The notes beneath the pieces were generated by a model. It saw only the letters and a list, made by a program, of their open reading frames with translations, did not search any database and had not been told where the DNA came from. A program made the position numbers and the translations under genes. Shown here piece after piece: positions 13,431-29,779 of a DNA stretch of 64,000 nucleotides (positions are counted from its first letter, which is position 1; every line of letters starts with the position of its first letter). The stretch is taken from contig JAWQEG010001559.1 in the NCBI GenBank assembly GCA_033782935.1, positions 124,001-188,000 of the forward strand, given 5' to 3'. Source of the stretch: Petrolisthes cinctipes. Lineage: Eukaryota > Arthropoda > Malacostraca > Decapoda > Porcellanidae.

Positions 13431-14050
13431 GACACTCACCACCCTCTGAATGACTGTTGATATTTACTGTCAAAGCACTGTAATAACACTCACACACTCA
13501 CCAAACCATAAATAACTGTATTAATTACAGTCCAAGCACTGTAATGACACCCACATATCCACCACCCAATGAATGATGGTTGAAATTTACAGTCTACGAA
13601 CGGTAATGACACAGACACACTCACCACCCTTTGAATGACTGTTAATATTTACAGTCCAAGCACTTTAATGACACCCACACACCCACCACCCCATGAATGA
13701 CTGTTAATATTTATAGTCCAAGGAGTGTAATGACATCCACACAACCACCATCCCATGATTGACTGTTGATATTATCAGTCCAAGCACTGTAATGACACCC
13801 AAACACCCACCACCCCATGAATGACTGTTGATATTTACAGTCCAAGCTCTGTAATGACACCAACAAACCCATCAACACATGAATGACTGTTGATATTTAC
13901 AGTCCAAGCACTGTAATGCCACCCACCACCCCAAGAATAGCTGTTGATATTTATAGTCCATGCACTAATAACACACACACCCACCACCCCATAAATGACT
14001 TGATATTTACAGTCCAAGCACTGTAATGACACGTACACACCCACCACCCC
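12690..14050 (+). repeat. sat62 local duplication, offset 845 bp
   Basis: About 12690-13205 recurs at about 13535-14050. Both copies share rare variants, including the monomer with CTACGAACGGTAATGACA and the short monomer that reads GAATGACTTGATATTTACAG or GACTTGATATTTAC. Related sets recur near 29.1-29.55, 31.4-31.8, 40.0-40.5 and 43.4-43.6 kb. Confidence 0.7.
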
Positions 14051-17000
14051 ATAAATAACTGTTGATATTTACTGTTCAAGCAATCTAATGACACCCACCA
14101 CCCTATGAATGACTGTAGATATTTACAGTCCAAGCATTGTAATGACACTCACACACCCACCACCCTATGAATGACTGTTGAGATTTACAGTCCAAGCTCT
14201 GTAATGACAACCACACTCCCACCACCCCATAAATAAAGGTTGATATTTATAGTCCAAGTACTTTAATGACACCCACACACCCACCACCACATAAATGACT
14301 TAATATTTTCAGTCCAAGCACTGTAATGACATCGACACACCAACCACCCCATTAATGACTGTTAACATTTACAGTCTGAGCACTGTAATGACACCCACAC
14401 ACCCACCACCCAATGAATGACTGTTGATATTTACAGTCCAAGCACTGTAATGACACACTCACACCCACCACCCCATAAATGACTGTTGATATTTACAGTC
14501 TAAACAATGTAATGACACCCATACAACCACCACCCCAAAAATGACTGTTGATATTTAAAATCTAAGCACTGTAATGACACCCACACACCCACCACTCCAT
14601 GAATGACTGTTGATATTTACAGTCCAATCTCTGTAATAACACTCACACACCCACAACCCAATGAATGACTGTTGATATTTACAGTCTAAGCACTGTAATG
14701 ACACCCACACACCCAACACCCCATGATTGACTGTTGATATTTACAGTCTAAGCACTGTAATGACACCCCCAAACCCACAACCCCATGAATTATGGTTGAT
14801 ATTTACAGTCCAAGCATTTTAATGACACCCACACAACCACCACCCCATTAATGACTGTTGATATTTACAGTCCAAGCACTGTAATGACACACACCACTCT
14901 ATGAATGACTGTTGATAATTACAATAAAAAAAACCTGTAATGACACCCACACACCCACCACCCCATGAATAACTTTTGATATTTACAGTCCAAGCACTGT
15001 AATGACACACACACACCCACCACCCCAAGAATGACTTTTGATATTTATAGTCCAAGTACTGTAATGACATCCACACACCCACCAACCCATGAATGACTGT
15101 TGATATTTACAGTCCAAGCTCTGTAATGACACTCACACACCCACCACCCAATATATGATGGTTGATATTTACAGTCCAAGAACTGTAATGACACCCACAC
15201 ACTCACCACCCCATGAATGACTGTTGATATTTACAGTCCAAGCACTGTAATGACACACTCACACCCTCCCCCCCATAAATAACTGTTGATATTTACAGTC
15301 TAAGCACTGTAATGACACCCACACAAACACCACTCCAAGAAAGACTGTTGATATTTATAGTCCAAGCACTGTAATGACACCCACACACCCACCACTCCAT
15401 TAATGACCGTTGATATTTACAGTAGAGCTCTGTAATAACACTTACACACCCACCACCCTATGAATGACTGTTGATATTTACAGTCCAAGCACTGTAATGA
15501 CACCCACACAACCACCACCCCATGATTGACTGTTGATATTTACAGTTCAAGCAATGTAATGACACCCAAACACCCACCACCCTATAAATGACTGTTGATA
15601 TTTACCGTCCAAGCACTGTAATGACACCCACACACCTATCGCCCTATGAATGACTGTTGATATTTACAGTCCAAGCACTGTAATGCCACCCACCACCCAA
15701 TAAATGACTGTTGATATTTACAGTCAAAGCAATGTAATGACACCAAAACACCTATGACCCCATGAATTATAGTTGATATTTATAGTCCAAGCACTGTAAT
15801 GACACCCACACACCCTCAACCCCATGAATGACTGTAGATATTTACAGTCCAAGCACTCTGATGATACCCACCACCCTATGAATGACTTTAGATATTTACA
15901 ATCAAATCACTGTAACAACACCCATACACCCACCACCCCATGAATGACTGTTGATATTTACAGTCCAAGCACTGTAATGACACCCACACACCCACCACCC
16001 CATGATTGACTGTTGATATTTACAGTCCAAGCACTTTAATGACATCCACACACCCTCCACCCCATGAATGACTGTTGATATTTACAGTCCAAGCTCTGTA
16101 ATGACACTCACACACCCACCACCCTATGAATGACAGTTGATGTTTACAGTCCAAGCACTGTAATGACACCCACACACCCACCACCCCATAAATGACTGTT
16201 GATATTTATAGTCCAAGCACTGTAATGACACCGACACACCCACCACCATATAAATGACTGTTGATATTTTCAGTCCAAGCACTGTAATGACACCCAAACA
16301 CCCACCACCCTATAAATGACTGTTGATATTTACAGTCCAAGCACTGTAATGACACCCACACACCTATCACCCTATAAATGACTGTTAAAATTTTAAGTCT
16401 AAGCACTGTAATGACACCCACACACCCACCACTCCATGAATGACTGTTGATATTTACAGTCCAAGCTCTGTAATAACACTCACACACCCACGACCCTATG
16501 AAAGACTGTGGATATTTACAGTCTAAGCACTGTAATGACACCCACACACCCACCACCCCATGATTGACTGTTGATATTTACAGTCCAAGCACTGTAATGA
16601 CACCCCCACACCCACAACCCCATGAATTATGGTTGATATTTACAGTCCAAGCATCTTAATGACACCCACACAACCACCACCCCATTAATGACTGTTGATA
16701 TTTACAGTCCAAGCACTGTAATGACACACACCACTCTATGAATGACTGTTGATAATTACAATAAAAAAACCCTGTAATGACACCCACACACCCACCACCC
16801 CATGAATAACTGTTGATATTTACAGTCCAAGCACTGTAATGACACACACACACCCACCACCCCAAGAATGACTTTTGATATTTACAATCCAAGTACTGTA
16901 ATGACATCCAAACACCCACCAACCCATGAATGACTGTTGATATTTACAGTCCAAGCTCTGAACTGACACTCACACACCCACCACCCTATAAATGATTGTT

Positions 17001-20000
17001 GATATTTACAGTCCAAGCACTGTAATGACACACACACACCCACCACTCCATAAATGACGGTTGATATTTATAGTCCAAGCAATGTAATGACACCCACACA
17101 CCCACCACCCCATAAATGACTGTTGATATTTTCAGTCCAAGCACTGTAATAACATCCACACACCCATTGCCCCATGAATGACTGTTAATATTTACAGTCC
17201 ATGCACTCTAATGACACCCACCACCCTCCTAAAGACTGTTGATATTTACAGTCAAAGCACTGTAATAACACCCACACACTCACCACCCCATGAATGACTG
17301 TTGATATTCACAGTCCAAGCACTGTAATGACACCCACTCACCCACCACCCAATATATGATGGTTGATATTTACAGTCCAAAAACTGTAATGACACCCACA
17401 CACTCACCACCCCATGAATGACTGTTGATATTTACAGTCCAAGCACTGTAATGACACACTCACACCCACCCCCCATAAATGACTGTTGATATTTACAGTC
17501 TAAGCACTGTAATGACACCCACACAACCACCACCCCAAGAGTGAATGTTGATATTTATAGTCCAAGCACTGTAATGACACCCACACACCCACAACTCCAT
17601 TAATGACTGTTGATATTTACAGTCCAAGCTCTGTAATGACACCCACACACCTATCACCCTATGAATGACTGTTGATATTTACAGTCCAAGCACTGTAATG
17701 CCACCCACCACCCAATAAATGACTGTTGATATTTACAGTCAAAGCAATGTAATGACACCTATACACCCATGACCCCATGAATTATAGTTGATATTTACAG
17801 TCCAAGCACTGTAATGACACCCACACACCCACAACCCCATGAATGACTATTGATATTTACAGTCCAAGCACTCGAATGATACCCACCACCCTATGAATGA
17901 CTGTAGATATTTACAATCAAATCACTGTAACAACACCCATACACCACCACCCCATGAATGACTGTTAATATTTACAGTCCAAGCACTGTAATGACACCCA
18001 CACACCAACTACCCCATGACTGACTGTTGATATTTACAGTCCAAGCACTTTAATGACATCCACACACCCACAACCCCATGAATGACTGTTGATATTTACA
18101 GTCCAAGCTCTGTAATGACACTCACACACCCACCACCCTATGAATGACTGTTGATGTTTACAGTCCAAGCACTGTAATGACACCCACACACCCACCACCC
18201 TATAAATGATGGTTGATATTTATAGTCCAAGCAATGTAATGACACCCACACAACCACCACCACTTAAATGATGGTTGATATTTATAGTCCAAGCACTATA
18301 ATGACACCGACACACCCACCACCCCATAAATGACTGTTGATATTTACAGTCCAAGCACTGTAATGACACCCACACACCCACAATCCCATGAATGACTGTT
18401 GATATTTACTGTCCAAGCACTCTAATGATAACCACGACCCTATGAATGACTGTTGATATTTACAATCAAATCACTGTAATGACACCCATACACCCACCAC
18501 CTCATGAAAGACTGTTGATATTTACAGTCAAAGCAATGTAATGACACCCCAACACCCACGACCCCATGAATTATAGTTGATATTTACAGTCCAAGCACTG
18601 TAATGACACCCACACACCCACAGCCCCATGAATGACTGTTGATATTTACAGTCCAAGCACTGTAATGACACCCACCACCCTATGAATGAATGTTGATAAT
18701 TACAATCAATACACTGTAATGACACTCACACACCTACCACCCCATGAATGACTGTTGACATTTTCAGTCCAAGCACTGTAATGACACCCTCACACCCACC
18801 ACCCCATAAATGACTGTTGATATTTACAGTCAAAGCACTGTAATGACACCCACACACCCACGACCCCATGAATTATAGTTGATATTTACTGTCCAAGCAC
18901 TCTAATGACACCCACCACCTTATGAATGACTGTTAATATTTTAATCAAATCACTGTAATGACACTCACCCAACCACCTCCCCATAAATGACTGTTGATAT
19001 TTACAGTCCAAGCACTGTAATGACACCCACCACCCTATAAATGACTGTTGATAATTACGATTAAAACACTGTAATGACACTCACACACCTACCACCCCAT
19101 GAATGACTGTTGATATTTACAGTCCAAGCACTGTAATGACACCCACACACCCACCACCCCTTGATTGACTGTTGATATTTACAGTCCAAGCAATGTAATG
19201 ACACCCAAACACCCACCACCCTATAAATGACTGTTGACATTTCCAGTCCAAGCAATGTAATGACACCCAAACACCCACCACCCTATAAATGACTGTTGAT
19301 ATTTACAGTCCAAGCACTGTAATGACACTCACACAACCACCACCATATAAATGACTGTTGATATTTACAGTCCAAGCACTGTAATGACACCCACCACCCT
19401 ATGAATGACTGTTGATAATTACAATCAAAACACTGTAATGACACTCACACACCTACCACCCCATGAATGACTTATGACATTTTCAGTACAAGCACTGTAA
19501 TGACACCCTCACACCCACCACCCCATAAATGACTGTTGATATTTACAGTCAAAGCAATGTAATGACACCCCAACACCCACGACCCCATGAATTATAGTTG
19601 ATTTTTACAGTCCAAGCACTGTAATGACACCCACACACCCACAGCCCCATGAATGACTGTTGATATTTACAGTCCAAGCACTTTAATGATACTCACAACC
19701 TTATGAATGACTGTTGATATTTACAATCAAAACACTGTAATGACACCCATACACCCACCACCCCATGAATGACTGTTGATATTTACAGTCCAATAACTGT
19801 AATGACAAACACACACCCACCACCCCATGATTGACTGTTGATATTTAAAGTCCAAGCACTGTAATGACATCCACACACCCACCACCCCATGAATGACTGT
19901 TAATATATATAGTCCAAGCACTCTAATGACACCAACCAATCTCTGAATGACTTTTGATATTTACAGTCAAAGCACTGTAATAACACCCACACACTCATCA

Positions 20001-20700
20001 CACTACGAATGACTGTTGATATTCACAGTCCAAGCACTGTAATGACACCCACTCAACCGCCACCTAATGAATGATGGTTGATATTTACAGTTCAAAAACT
20101 TTAATTACACACACACACTCACCACCCCATGAATGATTGTTGATATTTACAGTCCAAGCACTGTAATGACACAGTCACACCCATCACCCCATAAATGACT
20201 GTTGATATTTACAGTCTAAGCACTGTAATGACACCCACACAACCACCACCCCAAGAACGACTGTTGATATTTACAGTCCAAGCACAGTAATGACACCTAC
20301 ACACCCACCACTCCATGAATAACTGTTGATATTTACAGTCCAAGCTCTGTAATAACACTAACACACCCACCACCCTATGAATGACTGTTTATATTTAAAG
20401 TCCAAGCACTGTAATGACACCCACACACCCACCACCCCATGATTGACTGTTGATATTTACAGTCCAAGCAATGTAATGACACCCAAACGCCCACCACCCT
20501 ATAAATGACTGTTGATATTTACAGTCCAAGCACAGTAACGACACCCACACACCCATCATCCTATGATTGATTGTTGATATTTACAGTCCAAGCACTGTAA
20601 TGCTACCCACCACTAAATAAATGACTGTTGATATTTACACCCAAAGCACTGTAATGACACCCCAACACCCATGAACCCATGAATTATAGTTGATATTTAT
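13440..20700 (+). repeat. sat62 repeated block D, copy 1 (about 7 kb)
   Basis: The order of variants is repeated at about 31.3-38.7 kb. The offset is 17,857 at 13444, 17,733 at 13835 and 14819, 18,038 at 16206 and 16656, about 18,036 at 18528 and 18,098 at 18886 and 19471. The first step (-124) is exactly two monomers and the last (+62) exactly one. Confidence 0.75.
19411..20700 (+). repeat. sat62 repeated block B, copy 2
   Basis: Partner of 9061-10289. It ends where block A copy 2 begins, so position 20700/20701 is a junction between two different source blocks, lying inside an ordinary monomer. Confidence 0.7.
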
Positions 20701-23700
20701 AGTCCAAGCACTGTAATGACACCAACACACCCACCATCCCATGATTGACTGTTGATATTTACAGTCCAAGCACAGTAATGACACCCACACACCCACCACC
20801 CCATGATTGACTGTTCATATTTACAGTCCAAGCACTATAATGACACCCACAACCCTATAAATGACTGTTAATAATTACAATCAAAACACTGTAATGACAC
20901 TCACACACCTACCACCCCATGAATGACTGTTGATATTTTCAGTCCAAGCACTGTAATGACACCCTCACACCCACCACCCCATAAATGACTATTGATATTT
21001 ACAGTCAAAGCAATGTAATGACACCCCAACACCCACGACCCCTTGAATTATAGTTGATATTTACAGTCCAAGCTCTGTAATGACACCCACACACCAACAG
21101 CCCCGTGAATGACTGTTGATATTTACAGTCCAAGCACTTTAATGATACCCACCACCCAATGAATGACTGTTGATATTTACAATCAAAACACTGTAATGAC
21201 ACCCATACACCCACCACCCCTTGAATGACTGTTGATATTTACAGTCCAAAAAATGGAATGACAACCACACACCCACCACTCCATGATTGAATGTTGATAT
21301 TTACAGTCCAAGCACTGTAATGACACCCACACACCCACAACCCCATGAATGACTGTTGATATTTACAGTCCAAACACTCTATTGATAACCACGACCCTAT
21401 GAATGACTGTTAATATTTACAATCAAATCACTGTAACGACACCCATACACCCACCACCTCATGAAAGACTGTTGATATTTACAGTCCAAGCACTGTAATG
21501 ACACCCACACACCCACCACCCCATGATTGACTGTTGATATTAACAGTCCAAGCACTGCATTGACACCCCCACACCCACCACCCCATGAATTATGGTTGAT
21601 ATTTACAGTCCAAGCAATGAAATGACACCCACACAACCACCACCCCATGAATTACTGCTGTTATTTACAGTCCAAGCACTGTAATGACACCCACCACCCT
21701 ATGAATGACTGTTGATAATTACAATCAAAACACTGTAATGACACCCACACACAAACCACGCCAAGAATGACTGTTGATATTTACAGTCCACGCACTGTAA
21801 TGACACCCACACACCCACCACCTCATGAATGACTGTTGATATTTACAGTCCAAGCACTGTAATGACACCCCCACACCCACCACCCCATGAATTATGGTTG
21901 ATATTTACAGTCCAAGCAATGAAATGACACCCACACAACCACCACCCCATGAATTACTGCTGATATTTACAGTCCAAGCACTGTAATGACACCCGCCACC
22001 CTATGAATGACTGTTGATAATTACAATCAAAACACTGTAATAACACCCACACACAAACCACCCCATGATTGACTGTTGATATTTACAGTCCAAGCTCTGT
22101 AATGACATCCACACACAAACAACCCCATTAATGACTGTTGATATTAACAGTCCAAGCTCTGTAATGACACTCACACACCCACCACCCTATGAATGACTGT
22201 TGATTTTTGCAGTCCAAGCAATGTAATGACACCCACACACCCACCACCACTTAAATGATGGTTGATATTTATAGTCCAAGCACTATAATGACACCGACAC
22301 ACCCACCACCCCATAAATGACTGTTGATATTTACAGTCTAAGCAATGAAATGACACCCACACAACCACCACCCCATGAATTACTGTTGATATTTACAGTC
22401 CAAGCACTGTAATGACACCTACCACCCTATGAATGACTGTTGATAATTACAATCAATACACTGTAATGACACTCACACACCTACCACCCCATGAATGACT
22501 GTTGATATTTTCAGTCCAAGCACTGTAATGACACCCTCAAACCCACCACCCCATAAATGACTGTTGATATTTACAGTCAAAGCACTGTAATGACACCCCA
22601 ACACCCACGACCCCATGAATTATAGTTGATATTTACATTCCAAGCACTGTAATGACACCCACACACCCACAGCCCCATGAATGACAGTTGATATTTACAG
22701 TCCAAGCACTTTAATGATACCCACCACCCTATAAATGACTGTTGATATTTACAATCAAAACAGTGTAATGAAACCCACACAAACACCACCCTACGATTGA
22801 CTGTTGATATTTACAGTCCAAGCACTATAATGACACCCACACACCCACAACACCATAAATGACGGTTGATATTTATAGTCCGAGCAATGTAATGACACCC
22901 ACACACCCACCATCCCATAAATGACTGTTGATATTTTCAGTCCAAGCACTGTAATGACATCCACACACCCACCACCCCATGAACGAATGTTAATATTTAC
23001 AGTCCAAGCACTCAAATGACACCAACCGATCTCTGCATGACTGTTGATATTTAGAGTCAAAACACTGTAATAACACCAACACACTCACCACCCTACGAAA
23101 GACTGTTGATATTCACAGTCCAAGCACTGTAATGACACCCACTCACCCACCACCCAATGAATGATGGTTGATATTTACAGTCCAAAAACTGTAATGACAC
23201 ACACACACTCACCACCCCATGAATGACTGTTGAAATTTACACTCCAAGCACTGTAATGACACCCACACAACCACCACCCCAAGAATGACTGATGATATTT
23301 ACAGCCCAAGCACTGTAATGACACCCACACACCCACCTTTCCATGAACGACTGTTGATATTTACTGTCCAAGCTCTGTAATAACACTCACACACCCACCA
23401 CCCTATGAATGACTGTTGATATTTACAGTCCAAGCACTGTAATGACACCCACACACCCACCACCCCTTGATTGACTGTTGATATTTACAGTCCAAGCAAT
23501 GTAATGACACCCAAACACTCACCACCCTATAAATGACTGTTGATATTTACAGTCCAAGCACTGTAATGACACCCACACACCCATCATCCTATGATTGACT
23601 GTTGATATTTACAGTCCAAGCACTGTAATGCTACCCACCACCCAATAAATGACTGTTGATATTTACACTCAAAGCACTGTAATGACAGCCCAACACCCAC

Positions 23701-23746
23701 CACCCTATGAATTATAGTTGATATTTACACTCCAAGCACTGTAATG
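20701..23746 (+). repeat. sat62 repeated block A, copy 2
   Basis: Partner of 5575-8620 at offset 15,126. Its first 1.2 kb (20701-21885) also matches 26512-27696 at offset 5,811. Confidence 0.8.
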
Positions 23747-24439
23747 ACACCCATACACCCACCACCCCATGAATGACTGTTGATATTTACATTCCAAGAA
23801 CTGTAATGACAACCACACACCCACCACCCCATGATTGACTGTTGATATTTACAGTCCAAGCACTGTAATGAGACCCACACACCCACAACCCCATGAATGA
23901 CTGTTGATATTTACAGTCCAAGCCCTTTAATGATACCCACCACCCAATGATTGACTGTTGATATTTATAGTCCAAGCACTGTAATGACACCCCCACACCC
24001 ACCACCCCATGAATTATGGTTGATATTTACAGTCCAAGCAATGAAATGACACCCACACAACCACCACCCCATGAATAACTGTTGATATTTACAGTCCAAG
24101 CACTGTAATGACACCCACCACCCTATGAATGACTGTTGATAATTACAATCAAAACTCTGTAATGACACCCACACACCCACCACCCCAAGAATGACTGTTG
24201 ATATTTACAGTCAAAGCACTGTAATGACACCCACACACCCACCACACCATGATTGACTGTTGATATTTACAGTCCTAGCACTGTAATGATATCCACACAC
24301 CCACCACCCCATGAATGACTGTTGATATTTACAGTCCAAGCTTTGTAATGACACTCACACACCCACCACCACTTAAATGATGGTTGATATTTATAGTCCA
24401 AGCACTGTAATGACACCGACACACCCACCACCACTTAAA

Positions 24440-25682
24440 TGACTGTTGATATTTTCAGTCCAAGCACTGTAATGACACTCACCACCCTCTGAATGGCTGT
24501 TGATATTTACATTCAAAGCACTGTAATAATCCCCACACACTCACCAAACTATAAATAACTGTTATTATTCACAGTCCAAGCACTGTAATGACACTCACAC
24601 ACCCACAACCCAATGAATGATGGTTGATATTTACAGTCCAAGAACTGCAATAACATCCACACACTCACCACCCAATGAATGTCTGTTGATATTTACAGTC
24701 CAAGCACTTTCATGATACTAACACACCCACCACCCCATGAATAACTGTTGATATTTACAGTCCAAGCTCTGTAATGAAACTCACACACCCACCACAATGA
24801 ATGAATTACTGTTGATATTTACAGTTCAAGCACTGTAATGACACCCACACACCTACCACCCCATTAATGTTGGTTGATATTTTCAGTCCAAGCACTGTAG
24901 TGACATCCACACACTCACCGACCTATGAATGACTGTTAATATTTACAGTCCAAGTACTTTAATGACACCCACCACAGAATGGATGACTGGTAATATTTAC
25001 AGTCCAAGCACTGTAATGACACACACAACCCTATGAATGACTGTTAATAATTACAATTAAAACACTGTAATGACACCCACACACCCACCACCCCAAGAAT
25101 GACTGTTGATATTTTCAGTCCAAGCACTGTAATGACACTCACCACCCTCTGAATGACTGTTGATATTTACATTCAAAGCACTGTAATAACCCCCACACAC
25201 TCACCAAACTATAAATAACTGTTATTATTCACAGTCCAAGCACTGTAATGACACTCACACACCCACAACCCAATGAATGATGGTTGATATTTACAGTCCA
25301 AGAACTGCAATAACATCCACACACTCACCACCCTATGAATGTCTGTTGATATTTACAGTCCAAGCACTTTCATGATACCCAAACACCCACCACCCCATGA
25401 ATAACTGTTGATATTTACAGTCCAAGCTCTGTAATGAAACTCACACACCCACCACAATGAATGAATTACTGTTGATAATTACAGTTCAAGCACTGTAATG
25501 ACACCCACACACCTACCACCCCATTAATGTTGGTTGATATTTTCAGTCCAAGCACTGTAGTGACATCCACACACTCACCGACCTATGAATGACTGTTAAT
25601 ATTTACAGTCCAAGTACTGTAATGACACCCACCACAGAATGGATGACTGGTAATATTTACAGTCCAAGCACTGTAATGACAC
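24440..25682 (+). repeat. sat62 local duplication, offset 660 bp
   Basis: About 583 bp at 24440-25022 recurs at 25100-25682, separated by about 77 bp of ordinary units. Both copies share rare variants such as the CACAATGAATGAATTACTG monomer and GGATGACTGGTAATATTTAC. Confidence 0.75.
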
Positions 25683-26511
25683 CCACACACCCACCACCCA
25701 ATGAATGATGGTTGAAATTTAATGTCCACGAACGCTAATGACACAGACACACTCACCACCCCATGAATGACTGTTGATATTTACAGTCCAAGCACTGTAA
25801 TGACACAGTCACACCTATCACCCCATAAATGACTGTTGATATTTACTGTCTAAGCACTGTAATGACACCCACACAACATCCACCCCAAGAATGACTGTTG
25901 ATATTTACAGTCCAAACACTGTAATGACACCCACACACCCACCACCCCATGAATGACTGTTGATATTTACAGTCCAAGATCTGTAATAACACTCACACAC
26001 CCACCACCCTATGAATGACTGTTGGTATTTACAGTCCAAGCACTGTAATGACACCCACACACCCACCACCCCATGATTGACTGTTAATATTTACAGTCCA
26101 AGCAATGTAATGACACCCAAACACCCACCACCCTATAAATGACTGTTGATATTTACAGTACAAGCACTGAAATGACACCCACACACCCATCACCCAATGA
26201 TTGATTGTTGATATTTACAGTCCAAGCACTGTAATGCTAAACACCACCCAATAAATGACTGTTGATATTTTCACTCAAAGCACTGTAATGATACCCCAAC
26301 ACCCACGACCCCATGAATTATAGTTGATATTTACAGTCCAAGCACTGTAATGACACCCACACACCCACAACCCCATGAATGACTGTTGATATTTACAGTC
26401 CAAGCAATCTAATGATACCCACCACCCTTTGAATGACTGTTAATATTTTAATCAAATCACTGTAATGACACCCATACACCCACTACCCCATGAATGACTG
26501 TTGATATTTAC

Positions 26512-27696
26512 AGTCCAAGCACAGTAATGACACCAACACACCCACCATCCCATGATTGACTGTTGATATTTACAGTCCAAGCACAGTAATGACAACCACA
26601 CACCCACCACCCCATGATTGACTGTTCATATTTACAGTCCAAGCACTATAATGACACCCACAACCCTATGAATGACTGTTAATAATTACAATCAAAACAC
26701 TGTAATGACACTCACACACCTACCACCCCATGAATGACTGTTGATATTTTCAGTCCAAGCACTGTAATGACACCCTCACACCCACCACCCCATAAATGAC
26801 TGTTGATATTTACAGTCAAAGCAATGTAATGACACCCCAACACCCACGACCCCTTGAATTATAGTTGATATTTACAGTCCAAGCTCTGTAATGACACCCA
26901 CACACCAACAGCCCCGTGAATGACTGTTGATATTTACAGTCCAAGCACTTTAATGATACCCACCACCCAATGAATGACTGTTGATATTTACAATCAAAAC
27001 ACTGTAATGACACCCATACACCCACCACCCCATGAATGACTGTTGATATTTACAGTCCAAGAACTGTAATGACAAACACACACCCACCACTCCATGATTG
27101 ACTGTTGATATTTACAGTCCAAGCACTGTAATGACACCCACACACCCACAACCCCATGAATGACTGTTGATATTTACAGTCCAAACACTCTATTGATAAC
27201 CACGACCCTATGAATGACTGTTAATATTTACAATCAAATCACTGTAACGACACCCATACACCCACCACCTCATGAAATACTGTTGATATTTACAGTCCAA
27301 GCACTGTAATGACACCCACACACCCACCACCCCATGATTGACTGTTGATATTAACAGTCCAAGCACTGCATTGACACCCCCACACCCACCACCCCATGAA
27401 TTATGGTTCATATTTACAGTCCAAGCAATGAAATGACACCCACACAACCACCACCCCATGAATTACTGCTGTTATTTACAGTCCAAGCACTGTAATGACA
27501 CCCACCACCCTATGAATGACTGTTGATAATTACAATCAAAACACTGTAATGACACCCACACACAAACCACGCCAAGAATGACTGTTGATATTTACAGTCC
27601 ACGCACTGTAATGACACCCACACACCCACCACCTCATGAATTACTGTTGATATTTACAGTCCAAGCACTGTAATGACACCCCCACACCCACCACCC
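26512..27696 (+). repeat. sat62 repeated block A, partial copy 3
   Basis: Matches 20701-21885 at offset 5,811 and 5575-6759 at offset 20,937. Its upstream flank still resembles the flank of copy 1 rather than copy 2. At about 27693 the sequence switches to block C. Confidence 0.75.
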
Positions 27697-29779
27697 TGTA
27701 ATTGACTGTTGATATTTACAGTCCAATCACTGTAATGACATCCACACACCCACCACCCCATGAATTACTGTTAATATTTACAGTCCAAGCATTCTAATGA
27801 CACTCACCACCCTCTGAATTACTGTTGATATTTACAGTCAAAGCAATGTAATAACACCCACACACTCAACAAACCATAAATAACTGTTATTATTTACAGT
27901 CCAAGCACTGTAATGACACCCACACACCCACCACCCAATGAATGATGATTGATATTTACAGTCCAAGAACTGCAATAACACCCACACACTCAACACCCTA
28001 TAAATGACTGTTGATATTTACAGTCCAAGCACAGTAACAACACCCACACACCCATCACCCTATGATTGACTGTTGATATTTACAGTCCAAGCACTGTAAT
28101 GCTACCCACCAACCAATAAATGACTGTTGATATTTACACTCAAAGCACTGTAATGACACCCCAACACCCACGACCCATGAATTATAGTTGATATTTACAG
28201 TCCAAGCACTGTAATGACACCCACACACCCACAACCCCATGAATGACAGTTGATATTTACAGTCCAAGCACTCTAATGATATCCACCACCTTATGAATGA
28301 CTGTTAATATTTTAATCAAATCACTGTAATGACACTCACCCAACCACCACCCCATGAATGACAGATGATATTTTCAGTCCAAGCACTGTAATGCTACCCA
28401 CCACCCAATAAATGACTGTTGATAATTACAATTAAAACACTGTAATGACACTCACACACCTACCACCCCATGAATGACTGTTGATATTTACAGTCCAAGC
28501 AATGTAATGACACCCACACACCCACCAACCCATGATTGAGTATTGATATTTACAGTCCAAGCACTGTAATGACATCCACAAACCCACCACCCCATGATTG
28601 ACTGTTGAAATTTACAGTCCAATCACTGTAATGACATCCACACACCCACCACCCCATGAATTACTGTTAATATTTACAGTCCAAGCATTCTAATGACACT
28701 CACCACCCTCTGAATGACTGTTGATATTTACTGTCAAAGCACTGTAATAACACCCACACACTCACCAAACCATAAATAACTGTATTATTTACAGTCCAAG
28801 CACTGTAATGACACCCACACACCCACCACCTAATAAATGATGATTGATATTTACAGTCCAAGAACTGCAATAACACCCACACACTCACCACCCCATGAAT
28901 GACTGTGGATATTTACAGTTCAAGCACCATAATGACACTCACACACCAACCACCCAAAGAATGACTGTTGATATTTTCAGTCCAAGCACTCTTATGACAC
29001 CCACCACAGAATAGATGACTGTTAATATTTACAGTCCAAACACTGTAATGACACCCACATATCCACCACCCAATGAATGATTTTTGAAACTTACAGTCTA
29101 TGAACGGTAATGACAAATACACACTCACCACCCTTTAAATGACTGTTGATATTTACAGTCCAAGCACTTTAATGACACCCACACACCCACCACCCCATGA
29201 ATGACTGTTAATATTTATAGTCCAAGGAGTGTAATGACATCCACACAACCACCATCCCATGATTGACTGTTGATATTATCAGTCCAAGCACTGTAATGAC
29301 ACCCAAACACCCACCACCCCATGAATGACTGTTGATATTTACAGTCCAAGCTCTGTAATGACACCAACAAACCCATCAACACATGAATGACTGTTGATAT
29401 TTACAGTCCAAGCACTGTAATGCCACCCACCACCCCAAGAATAGCTGTTGATATTTATAGTCCATGCACTAATAACACACACACCCACCACCCCATGAAT
29501 GACTTGATATTTAAAGTCCAAGCACTGTAATGATACCCACACACCCACCACCCCATGAATGACTGTGGATATTTACAGTTCAAGCACAATAATGACACCC
29601 AGACACCAACCACCCAATGAATGACTGTTGATATTTACATTCAAAGCACTGTAATGACACCCCCACACCCACCACTCTATGAATTATGGTTGATATTTAC
29701 AGTCCAAGAACTGTAATGACACATACACACCCACCACCCCATAAATAACTGTTGATATTTACTGTTCAAGCAATCTAAT
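27693..29779 (+). repeat. sat62 repeated block C, copy 2
   Basis: Partner of the two segments in 11105-13430. From about 29731 the sequence instead follows 14041 onward (offset 15,690, checked to 30061/14371), a further switch of source. Confidence 0.7.
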
